Source: Sphingobium subterraneum (lineage in GTDB: Bacteria; Pseudomonadota; Alphaproteobacteria; Sphingomonadales; Sphingomonadaceae). From it: DNA of 64,000 nucleotides. The position numbers and the translations under genes are program-made. The DNA lies in NCBI RefSeq assembly GCF_014199435.1, contig NZ_JACIJP010000004.1:124001-188000 (forward strand). Direction: 5' to 3'. Below the pieces are notes generated by a model, which searched no databases, was not told the origin of the DNA, and saw only the letters and a program-made list of their open reading frames with translations. This document shows, piece by piece, positions 1-7,807 of the stretch. Each line of letters begins with the position of its first letter. Within the stretch, counting starts at the first letter, position 1.

Positions 1-1
1 C

Positions 2-706
2 CAGATCATCGACAAGACTCGCTTTGCGATCTCGACCGAAGAAACGCGCTATTATCTCAACGGCATATTCTTCCACGTCTCGGAGGACCCGCAGCCGGTG
101 CTGAAGGCCGCCGCCACGGACGGCCATCGTCTCGCCCGTGTCACCGTGCCCCGCCCTGATGGCGCGGAAGGGATGCCGGACATCATTATCCCGCGCAAAT
201 GCATCGCCGAGCTGCGTAAGCTGCTTGATGAGGTCGACGGCAGCGTCGAAATCTCGCTGTCGGCCAGCAAGATCCGCTTCGGCATCGGCAACGCGATCCT
301 CACCAGCAAGCTGATCGACGGCACCTTCCCGGATTACAGCCGTGTGATCCCGACCGCGAACGACAAGCTGCTCAAGATCGACCCGCGCAGCTTTGAAGAA
401 GGCGTCGATCGCGTCGCCACTATCGCCACCGAAAAGACCCGCGCGGTCAAGATGGCGCTGGATCGCGACAAGATCACGCTGTCCGTCACCAGCCCGGAGA
501 ACGGCACGGCGGCGGAAGAAGTGCCCGGCGACTATCGTTCGGACACGTTCGAGATCGGGTTCAACGCGCGCTATCTGCTCGATATTCTCGGCCAGATCGA
601 CGGCGATGTCGTGGAACTCCACCTCGCCGACGCGGCCGCCCCGACGCTGATTCGGGAGAACGACAAGTCGCCCGCGCTCTACGTCCTCATGCCCATGCGG
701 GTTTAG
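2..706 (+). CDS. dnaN: DNA polymerase III beta sliding clamp (5'-truncated by window edge)
   Basis: The last 234 residues of the replication clamp, which rings DNA and tethers polymerase III. The reading frame is open from base 2, so the start lies outside the window; an internal ATG at 98 is not the real start. Family hallmarks are the TDGHRLA segment, the middle/C-terminal clamp domains and the ending YVLMPMRV, close to the YVVMPMRL ending of the E. coli clamp. It is convergent with the dsbA-like gene, with a palindromic repeat between them. dnaA is not visible, so nothing here shows an origin. Confidence 0.97.
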   Translation, partial: QIIDKTRFAISTEETRYYLNGIFFHVSEDPQPVLKAAATDGHRLARVTVPRPDGAEGMPDIIIPRKCIAELRKLLDEVDGSVEISLSASKIRFGIGNAILTSKLIDGTFPDYSRVIPTANDKLLKIDPRSFEEGVDRVATIATEKTRAVKMALDRDKITLSVTSPENGTAAEEVPGDYRSDTFEIGFNARYLLDILGQIDGDVVELHLADAAAPTLIRENDKSPALYVLMPMRV

Positions 707-738
707 GGACTCTCAGTTCTGGAGCATAGCCTTTCGCC

Positions 739-823
739 CTGAGGTGGGACTGAGTTTATCGAAGTCCCGTATCGAAGGGCCGATGCTTCGATACGCCATT
801 TCGACATGCTCAATGACACTCAG
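739..823. repeat. Long imperfect inverted repeat, intergenic palindromic element
   Basis: Two arms of about 38 bases (739-777 and 786-823) are near-complementary around an 8-base loop. The inner ten bases (CGTATCGAAG at 768-777 and CTTCGATACG at 786-795) pair perfectly. The right arm continues into a CACGAACGG tail. It lies between the convergent ends of dnaN and the dsbA-like gene, so it could act as a bidirectional terminator. From memory, closely similar intergenic elements are common in sphingomonad genomes; this was not checked. Confidence 0.8.
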
Positions 824-852
824 CACGAACGGACTGATGGAAAGCAAAGAGG

Positions 853-1638
853 TCACTTCCGAGCTTTGTCCACCGCGTCCTTGAGCGCGTCATAGCCCAC
901 CGCGCCGTTGAGGATCTGGTTACCCACCACAAAGGTCGGCGTTCCGCTCGCGCGCAGTTCCTGCGCCAGCGCGACATTGGCTGCGATCTCGCGGTCATAG
1001 GCCGGGTTGGTGAGCGCCGCCTCTGCGCTCTTGCGGTCGATCCCGACCCCGGCCGCCGCGGCCATGATTGTTTCCCGCGTCACGCGTCCGGCATTATACA
1101 GCGCTTTGTGAAACGGCACATAGCGCCCCCGCTCGGCGGCGAGCAGCGAGACCTTGGCCGCCTCGGCGCTTTCGGCCGACAGGATCGGCAGCTCGCGATA
1201 GACGACCTTCACCTTGGGGTCGTTGACCACCAGCTTGGCCAGATCGGGCAGCGACGCCCGGCAATAACCGCAGGCATAGTCGAAGAATTCCACCACCGTG
1301 ACATCGCCGTTCGCGGCACCTTCCCACGCGCCCGCATAGGGCGTCTCGATCGCGCTGCGCTTGGCGGAGATCGTATCGCCGGTCCGCTTGGCGCTCAGCC
1401 GTTCCATCGCCTCAGGCAGGATTTCCGGGTGGGCGAGGATATAGTCGTGCACGATCCGCTCGATCTGTTCGCGCTGCAAACCACCGACCTGCGCGGCTGG
1501 AGCCGCCGTCTGTACTGCCAGCGCCGCCGCCGATCCCGCCGCCACCGTCACCAAAATCCCCAGCATGATCTGTATCGTCCTGTTTGAAAGTGCCGCGCCC
1601 AAGCCCGGCCGTTCGCGCTCGTCGCCCGGTGCGCTCAT
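853..1638 (-). CDS. DsbA-family thiol oxidoreductase, membrane-anchored
   Basis: A periplasmic thioredoxin-fold protein, probably a disulfide oxidase or isomerase. It is 261 residues long with a transmembrane anchor at about 22-42, an N-terminal helical region at about 55-85, the active site CGYC at 123-126, and the cis-proline segment GTPTF near 232-236. The helical N-terminus followed by a DsbA domain resembles the ScsC/BdbD-like branch of the family. Its ATG overlaps the stop of the upstream M48 protease gene (ATGA), so the two are translationally coupled and probably act together in envelope quality control. The substrate is unknown. Confidence 0.88.
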   Translation of the reverse strand: MSAPGDERERPGLGAALSNRTIQIMLGILVTVAAGSAAALAVQTAAPAAQVGGLQREQIERIVHDYILAHPEILPEAMERLSAKRTGDTISAKRSAIETPYAGAWEGAANGDVTVVEFFDYACGYCRASLPDLAKLVVNDPKVKVVYRELPILSAESAEAAKVSLLAAERGRYVPFHKALYNAGRVTRETIMAAAAGVGIDRKSAEAALTNPAYDREIAANVALAQELRASGTPTFVVGNQILNGAVGYDALKDAVDKARK

Positions 1639-3050
1639 TTGCCCTTCTTCTTTTTCTTGGTCGCGTCGAGTTCCGACCGGGCTACCATCGCAATGTCCTG
1701 CGCGCGCAGATAATCGGTCGTCCCTTCTTTGAGACCCGCCATTGCCGCCTCGGCACTGCGCAGCGCGACCGGATAGTCGCCCATCATCGCCCGGCTTTCC
1801 GCCGTTGCCAGCGCGGCGCGGGGCATGTCGCCGCGATGCTCGTAGATGACGCCCAATTGATACCAGGCGAAGGGATTTTCCCGGTCCTTGTTGACCGCCG
1901 AGCGCAGCACAGCCTCGGCTTCCGCGAAATTCTTCGGGTCTTCGGTGGCGATCAGCGCGTGGCCGAGCAGCACGGCGATCAACGGCTGGCTTCCCGTCGT
2001 CCGGACCGCCTCACGCAACGGTGGGATCGCATCGGCGGGTCGACCGCTTTCCAGCAGCACCTGCCCGCGCAGTTCGAGGAAATAGGGGTCGTGCGGCGCG
2101 GCCCTCAGCAGCGCGTCGGTCTCCGCCAGCGCCTTGTCGGGATAGGCGCTCTTGTGCCACGCATAGGCGCGCGCATAATGCGCTGGAATCGTCTGGTCGC
2201 TCTCGGGATAGATACGCAGCGTCTGTTGCGGGTCGGAGACGAAGCCGAACAGCTTCGCCTTGATGCGCTGGAAACGCGCCTCCATTTCGGGTGGTGTCTT
2301 CGCATTCCAAGCCGCGTCCGGCTCATAGGCCTCGCGCATGATCGCGATCCGCTCGCCGGTCAGCGGGTGGGTGCGCGCATAGCCATCGTCCTGCGGGATC
2401 GCGAGCCGGTATTCGAGGTTCTGCAATTTCTGCATGAACGCGATGGATCCCTTGCCGCTGATCCCCGCCTTGCTGAGATAGCGTGCCCCCGCCGCGTCGG
2501 CGCTGGCTTCCTGTGTACGGGAAAAGGCGAGATATTTGCCCATCGCCGCCTGCTGGCCAGCGGCCATGACGCCCATCCCGGCCTCGCCGCCGCCCGCCGC
2601 CATGACCGCAGCGCCGAGCACGAGGCTGAGCAGCGTGATACCGGTCGCCGCCTTCATGCCCTCGCCCGAGCGGATGATGTGTCCTCCCTCGATATGGCCC
2701 AGCTCGTGCGCGACGACGCCCTGTACCTGGTTCAGGTTGTCAGCGGCGGTGAACAAGCCGCTGTGAATCCACACGATTTGCCCGCCCGCGACAAAGGCGT
2801 TGATTTCTGGATCGTTGATGAGGAGCACCTGTACATTGCCCGGCGCAAGCCCCGCCGCCTGCACCAGCGGCGCGGACGCGTCGGCCAGAAACGCCTCGGT
2901 CTCGGCATCGCGCAGAATCTGCTGCGCCATCGCGGGACGGGCGACCAGCGCCATTGCGAGCAGCAGCGCCGCAACCGCGCGAACCAGACGGAGCAAGGGA
3001 GCAGGGAAGGGGTAGGGGTAGGGGTAGGGGTAGGGCATCGTGGCGCTCAT
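1635..3050 (-). CDS. M48 family metalloprotease with TPR repeats (BepA-like)
   Basis: A secreted zinc protease of 471 residues. The zinc motif HELGH is at 115-119, with a downstream EASAD segment that supplies the third ligand. The C-terminal half consists of TPR-like helices ending in a lysine-rich tail. This layout matches BepA/YfgC, which degrades or rescues stalled outer-membrane proteins. I start at 3050 (MSATMPYP), ahead of a hydrophobic stretch ending in ARPAMA; an ATG at 3038 and an upstream extension to 3146 are alternatives. The first residues are an odd (PY)4 run encoded by a hexamer repeat. It is coupled to the dsbA-like gene downstream. Confidence 0.88.
   Translation of the reverse strand: MSATMPYPYPYPYPFPAPLLRLVRAVAALLLAMALVARPAMAQQILRDAETEAFLADASAPLVQAAGLAPGNVQVLLINDPEINAFVAGGQIVWIHSGLFTAADNLNQVQGVVAHELGHIEGGHIIRSGEGMKAATGITLLSLVLGAAVMAAGGGEAGMGVMAAGQQAAMGKYLAFSRTQEASADAAGARYLSKAGISGKGSIAFMQKLQNLEYRLAIPQDDGYARTHPLTGERIAIMREAYEPDAAWNAKTPPEMEARFQRIKAKLFGFVSDPQQTLRIYPESDQTIPAHYARAYAWHKSAYPDKALAETDALLRAAPHDPYFLELRGQVLLESGRPADAIPPLREAVRTTGSQPLIAVLLGHALIATEDPKNFAEAEAVLRSAVNKDRENPFAWYQLGVIYEHRGDMPRAALATAESRAMMGDYPVALRSAEAAMAGLKEGTTDYLRAQDIAMVARSELDATKKKKKGK
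3004..3035 (+). repeat. GGGGTA hexamer array, G-quadruplex-like
   Basis: Six runs of three or four G separated by AA or TA, with four exact GGGGTA units. It lies inside the first codons of the M48 protease gene, whose mRNA carries the complementary CCCTAC repeat coding for Pro-Tyr pairs. The G-rich strand is the template strand of the gene. The unit is six bases, so changes in copy number keep the reading frame. Confidence 0.85.
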
Positions 3051-3121
3051 GCCCGCGTCAACCTGAACAGGCCGTGACGCGCCCGCATGCCTCCCGAGAG
3101 GAGCGGGCGCGTCCACAGATA

Positions 3122-5833
3122 TCAGTTGCCGAAGGTGCGCTGCCACCAGCCACGCCGGGGCGGGCCGTCGTCTTCTTCCTCGGCCTGCGCGGATCCGGAT
3201 TCCGCCAGTGGGGCGGTCGCCGTCTCTGCGAGCGGGGCGGGTTCGACCTCCGCGTCGGCTGGAGCGGATGTCACCACATCTCGTGCCGGTGCGGCGTCCA
3301 GAGCGATGGCGTCCGCCTTTTTACGGCGCGTGCGCTTGGGCTTGGCATCCGCCTCGGGTGCAGCTTCGGCTTCAGCCGCTGCTGCTGGCGCTTCCGGAGC
3401 CGTTTCCGCAGCCGGAGCTTCCACGGCAGCATCAGCCTTTTTGCGTCGCGTCCGCTTGGGCTTTGCCTCGGCTTCCGGGGCAGCGTCTGCCTCGGCTGCC
3501 GGTGCGGCCTCGGGAGCCTCCGCTTCGACCGCCGGAGCGGTTTCGGCATCCGCCTTGCGGGCACGGGGACGACGGCGCGTCTTGGGCGTCGCTTCCTCGG
3601 CGGAGGCAGCGGTCTCCCCTGCATCCTCGGCTATCGGCTGCGCATCTACGCTCGCTTCGGCGTCGCCTGCGTCATTGGCCGCTTCCTCGGTACCCTCGGT
3701 AGCCTCTACGGCACCGGCCTCGCCACCGGCACCGCGTCTGCGACGGCCGCCGCGACGGCCACGCCGGTTACGACGGCGGCTTTCGCCCGCTTCGCCACTT
3801 TCCTCGCCCTCGACTGCGTCGACCGCTTCACCGTCCTGCTCTTCGCCATCGGCGTTCTGTGCTTCGGTGCGTTCGCCACGCTCCTGCCCAGCGCCGCCCT
3901 GGCCTTCGCCTTCCTCGCGGCGTCCGCCACGACGGCGACGACGGCGACGACGGCGACGGTTGGCGTCCTGCTCTTCCGGACTTGCGCCCGATTCCCGATC
4001 TGCGCGGGCTGCGGCTTCTTCCGCTTCCTCGTCTTCCAGATCCTCGTATGGCAGGTCTGCGTCGTCTTCCTCTTCGTGCACGATCGGCGTGTAGCTGACG
4101 ACCTGCGTCGGGCGCGGGCCGCTGGCCTCGACCGACATGCGCGCGCCCTCGACTTCGCCGTCCGACAGGATGGTGATCATCACGCCATAGCGGTGCTCGA
4201 TCTCGCCGATCTCATGCCGCTTGTTGTTGAGGACGTAGAACGCCGCTTCCTGGCTCGCGCGCAGGGTGATGATCGATCCCTTGCCGCGCGCCGCTTCCTC
4301 TTCGAGCATGCGCAGCGCGGAAAGGCCTGCCGACGATGCCGTGCGGACAAGGCCGGTGCCCTCGCAATGCGGGCAGACCTTGGTCGACGCTTCCAGCACG
4401 CCAGTGCGCAGGCGCTGGCGGCTCATCTCCATGAGGCCGAAGCCCGAAATACGGCCCACCTGAATGCGCGCCCGGTCGTCCTTCAGCGCATCCTTCATCG
4501 CCTTCTCGACCTTGCGGACGTTGCCATTGACCTCCATGTCGATGAAGTCGATGACGACCAGCCCGGCCATATCGCGCAGGCGCAACTGGCGGGCAATCTC
4601 GCGCGCGGCCTCTAGATTGGTCGCAACCGCCGTCTGTTCGATGCCATGCTCGCGCGTGGAACGGCCGGAGTTGATGTCGATCGACACCAATGCCTCAGTC
4701 GGGTTGATGACCAGATAGCCACCGGATTTCAGCTGCACGACCGGATTGTACATCGCGGCGAGCTGGTCCTCGACCCCGTGCCGCTGGAACAGCGACACAG
4801 CGTCGGCATATTGCTGCACCTTGCGCGCGTGGCTCGGCATCAGCAGCTTCATGAAGTCCTTCGCTGCGCGATAGCCTTCCTCGCCCTCGACCATCACCTC
4901 GTCGATGTCGCGATTGTAGATGTCGCGGATTGCACGCTTGATAAGGTCGCTGTCGTTGTGGATCAGCGCGGGTGCTTCGCTCTTCAGCGTCTTCTCGCGG
5001 ATCTCGTCCCACAGCCGCGCGAGGTAGTCGAAGTCGCGCTTGATCTCCGTGCGGGTGCGCTGCAAGCCCGCCGTGCGCACAATGCAGCCCATCGACGGCG
5101 GCAGGCTCATCTCGGCAATGATGGACTTCAGACGCTTGCGGTCGGCCGCGTTGCTGATCTTGCGCGAAATCCCACCGCCATGCGACGTGTTCGGCATCAG
5201 CACGCAGTAGCGGCCCGCGAGCGAGAGATAGGTGGTCAGCGCCGCGCCCTTGTTGCCGCGCTCTTCCTTGACGACCTGCACCAGCAGCACCTGACGGCGG
5301 CGGATGACATCCTGGATCTTGTAGCGACGGCGCAGCGCCATGCGGCTGCGGCGTAGCTCATCGGACGCTTCGTCGTTCGCGCCACGACCCCGGCGGCGGT
5401 TGGGGCGAGGGGCTTCCTCGCCGCTTTCATCCGCACCTTCGGCATGCTCATGGTCGTCATGCGCATCGTCATGGTCATGCTCTTCGTCATGACCCTCGGC
5501 CGCTTCGTCGTCGGCGTCGTCGCGCAGTGCGGCTTCCTCGGCGGCATGACGCGCTTCCTCGGCGAGCAAGGCTTCGCGGTCTTCCTTCGGGATCTGGTAG
5601 TAATCCGGGTGGATTTCGGAAAAGGCCAGGAAGCCATGACGATTGCCACCGTAATCGACAAACGCCGCCTGAAGCGACGGTTCGACCCGCGTGACCTTGG
5701 CTAGATAGATGTTTCCCTTGAGCTGTTTGTGCTCGGCGGATTCAAAATCAAATTCCTCGATCCGGTTTCCCTTGACGACCGCGACACGGGTTTCTTCCCG
5801 GTGGCGCGCATCGATCAGCATACGCATATTCAT
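3122..5833 (-). CDS. rne: Ribonuclease E (Rne/Rng family)
   Basis: The endoribonuclease that starts mRNA decay and processes rRNA and tRNA, and scaffolds the degradosome. It has 903 residues. The N-terminal S1 domain (about 37-215) is split by an acidic insertion (about 83-172) that includes a His/Asp/Glu-rich stretch at 112-142. The catalytic aspartates are visible in VVIDFIDM and in KDALKDDRARIQ, and the zinc-link motif is CPHCEGTG. The C-terminal third is low-complexity, rich in Arg, Ala and Glu, with two copies of KPKRTRRKKADA. The protein ends in RGWWQRTFGN; in Caulobacter a terminal GWW motif of RNase E binds PNPase. The 5' region is long, which is common for an autoregulated rne. Confidence 0.96.
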   Translation of the reverse strand: MNMRMLIDARHREETRVAVVKGNRIEEFDFESAEHKQLKGNIYLAKVTRVEPSLQAAFVDYGGNRHGFLAFSEIHPDYYQIPKEDREALLAEEARHAAEEAALRDDADDEAAEGHDEEHDHDDAHDDHEHAEGADESGEEAPRPNRRRGRGANDEASDELRRSRMALRRRYKIQDVIRRRQVLLVQVVKEERGNKGAALTTYLSLAGRYCVLMPNTSHGGGISRKISNAADRKRLKSIIAEMSLPPSMGCIVRTAGLQRTRTEIKRDFDYLARLWDEIREKTLKSEAPALIHNDSDLIKRAIRDIYNRDIDEVMVEGEEGYRAAKDFMKLLMPSHARKVQQYADAVSLFQRHGVEDQLAAMYNPVVQLKSGGYLVINPTEALVSIDINSGRSTREHGIEQTAVATNLEAAREIARQLRLRDMAGLVVIDFIDMEVNGNVRKVEKAMKDALKDDRARIQVGRISGFGLMEMSRQRLRTGVLEASTKVCPHCEGTGLVRTASSAGLSALRMLEEEAARGKGSIITLRASQEAAFYVLNNKRHEIGEIEHRYGVMITILSDGEVEGARMSVEASGPRPTQVVSYTPIVHEEEDDADLPYEDLEDEEAEEAAARADRESGASPEEQDANRRRRRRRRRRGGRREEGEGQGGAGQERGERTEAQNADGEEQDGEAVDAVEGEESGEAGESRRRNRRGRRGGRRRRGAGGEAGAVEATEGTEEAANDAGDAEASVDAQPIAEDAGETAASAEEATPKTRRRPRARKADAETAPAVEAEAPEAAPAAEADAAPEAEAKPKRTRRKKADAAVEAPAAETAPEAPAAAAEAEAAPEADAKPKRTRRKKADAIALDAAPARDVVTSAPADAEVEPAPLAETATAPLAESGSAQAEEEDDGPPRRGWWQRTFGN

Positions 5834-6438
5834 TCATTATACTCCCGGCATGGCGGGGTCGGGATGTCGCCCGGCGGGCCATGCGATTGACAGGGGACGG
5901 CTCCACGCCGCGTGCCGAAAGGGGCACGCGCGCGAGCGACGTCCGGTTATTGTGACGAACTTTTGCCTCTGCTGCATGGTCATGGTCGGCGATGGTGCCG
6001 GACCGGAAAAGCGCCAGCCATGCCCCGGCGCCCATCGCAGGGCTGGGGTTGGACTGGGAAAAATGACTCATGCGGCGTCAACCTGTTGAATATCGCGGCC
6101 GCTGTCCGCATCCGGTCAGCGCGCGATTATGATGGTTCCCTGTGCCGCTCGCGGATTGCGAAGGACGCGGGAACCGGTCATGGCTAGCACCAGTGGGGAC
6201 CATGAGCAACATGCGGTGGTGTTTTTTTGGTCCACCGCCCGCGAACTCGTGGGTTTTCGGGTGCTTCATTACGGTTACAGGCGAAAGATGAATAAATTTC
6301 TTCTCTAGGGATGTGGTGAAGTTCTTATTAACCATGACCTTTTACATCGGTCACGGTGGCCCGAGTGGGCCGAGACGGCGTGCGCGAACGATCCAGACAG
6401 GATTGGACACCCCGCCAACGAAGGGTGAGGCAGGACGA
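5834..6438. other. Long divergent intergenic region between rne and the amidase gene
   Basis: About 600 bases with no convincing gene in either direction. It must hold the promoters and leaders of rne (minus) and the amidase (plus). One clear hairpin has the arms GCGGTGG and CCACCGC around a T-rich loop near 6211-6237. RNase E leaders are often autoregulatory, so a structured minus-strand leader is plausible, but no known motif was recognised. Confidence 0.5.
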
Positions 6439-7740
6439 ATGACTTTCCGCTGGACGGCACAGGGCGCGATTGGGCAATGTCGCGGGATGATCCCCGCCCT
6501 TGCCGCTCTCGCGCTGACGACCGGTCTGCTGTTCACGGCTACTCCTGGCATTGCCGGAGAGATCACCGGGCTGAATCTGAATGGGGACGAACTTGTGCTG
6601 CGCTTCGATGCGCCGGTTTCGGGTGCGTCCGCGCTGGTGCTGGATGGCCCCCGTCGCATCGCGCTCGACATCGACGGCGTCAACGCGCCGCGTACCGCGG
6701 TCAGCCGCGCCAGCGTCAACAGTGCGCGCGTCGCCAATGTACGGCAGGGGCAATATTCCAGCACGACAGCGCGCATTGTGCTGGATCTTACCGAGCCGGC
6801 TGTGCTTGCCTCGGCCCGTTTTTCGCCTGATCGGCGTTCGCTGACGGTTGCGCTGCGCGATGTTGATGCCGCCGGATTTTCCAGCGCCGCCGCCAGAGGA
6901 CGCAGCCCGATCGCCACACCGGACACCGCACTCGTACCAGTGATCGATTTCGCGCGACCCCCGCGCCAGACCCACAGCATCACCGTGCCGATCCCGGCGG
7001 CCGGACGGCCACTCGCGTTGCCGCGCATCTATGGCCCCGCCGAACCCGGCCGCCCGCTGGTCGTCATTGACGCTGGCCATGGCGGGCATGATCCCGGCGC
7101 GATCAACAAGGAAAGCGGCAAGCGCGAGAAAGATATAACCCTCGCCATTGCGCGGAGCATCCGGGACGAGCTGGTCAAGTCGGGCCGTGTGCGCGTCGCC
7201 CTGACGCGCGAGGACGATCGTTTTCTGGTGCTTCAGGAGCGCTATGGTATCGCGCGCAAAATGAACGCCGACCTGTTCATTTCCATCCACGCCGATTCGG
7301 CCGACACCAGCGAAGCGAGGGGCGCAACCATCTACACCCTGTCGGAAACCGCGTCCGACCGCGAAGCCGCCAGGCTCGCGGCGCGCGAGAACCGGGCCGA
7401 TGTCATCAACGGCGTCAATCTCGGCGGGCAGAGCAGCGACGTTTCCTCGATCCTCATCGATCTCACCCAACGCGAGACAATGAACGTCTCGGCCGATTTC
7501 GCGCAATTGCTCCAGCGTGAGGCGTCCCCCTATGTCGCCTTCCGTCCCGGCTATCACCGTTTTGCCTCGCTCGTCGTCTTGAAGGCGCCGGACATGCCCT
7601 CGGTGCTGTTCGAGACCGGCTATATCAGCAACGCGCAGGACACGGCCAAGCTCTCCTCCGCCGCAGGCCAGCGCCAGATCGCGCAGGGCGTTGCCAAGGC
7701 GATTGAAGTCCACTTCGCCCGCCGCCTGGCCATGAACTAG
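6439..7740 (+). CDS. N-acetylmuramoyl-L-alanine amidase (AMIN + Amidase_3)
   Basis: A periplasmic zinc amidase that cuts the bond between MurNAc and the stem peptide to split daughter cells (AmiC-like). It has 433 residues from the ATG at 6439, which follows an AGGACG-like ribosome site. Signal peptide about 17-40, AMIN domain about 41-140, catalytic domain from about 205. Zinc ligands are His214 in DAGHGGHDPG, Glu230 in KREKD and His284 in ISIHADS; the catalytic Glu is in VLFETGY. An in-frame ATG at 6313 would add 42 residues with no signal-like character. The PBP1A gene follows 67 bases downstream. Confidence 0.93.
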   Translation: MTFRWTAQGAIGQCRGMIPALAALALTTGLLFTATPGIAGEITGLNLNGDELVLRFDAPVSGASALVLDGPRRIALDIDGVNAPRTAVSRASVNSARVANVRQGQYSSTTARIVLDLTEPAVLASARFSPDRRSLTVALRDVDAAGFSSAAARGRSPIATPDTALVPVIDFARPPRQTHSITVPIPAAGRPLALPRIYGPAEPGRPLVVIDAGHGGHDPGAINKESGKREKDITLAIARSIRDELVKSGRVRVALTREDDRFLVLQERYGIARKMNADLFISIHADSADTSEARGATIYTLSETASDREAARLAARENRADVINGVNLGGQSSDVSSILIDLTQRETMNVSADFAQLLQREASPYVAFRPGYHRFASLVVLKAPDMPSVLFETGYISNAQDTAKLSSAAGQRQIAQGVAKAIEVHFARRLAMN

Positions 7741-7807
7741 ATTTGGCTCATTCCCGACTAACCTAGCACTGGCCAAGGCCGGAATATTTTCCTAGAGCCT
7801 CTCCACC

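Noticed and set aside
1..706. Replication origin next to dnaN
   Set aside because: No DnaA-box cluster or dnaA seen; dnaN and dnaA are usually apart in this order, and the window starts inside dnaN.
2954..4615. A 553-residue plus-strand frame opposite the rne C-terminus
   Set aside because: Produced by the repetitive low-complexity coding of the RNase E tail; no family features.
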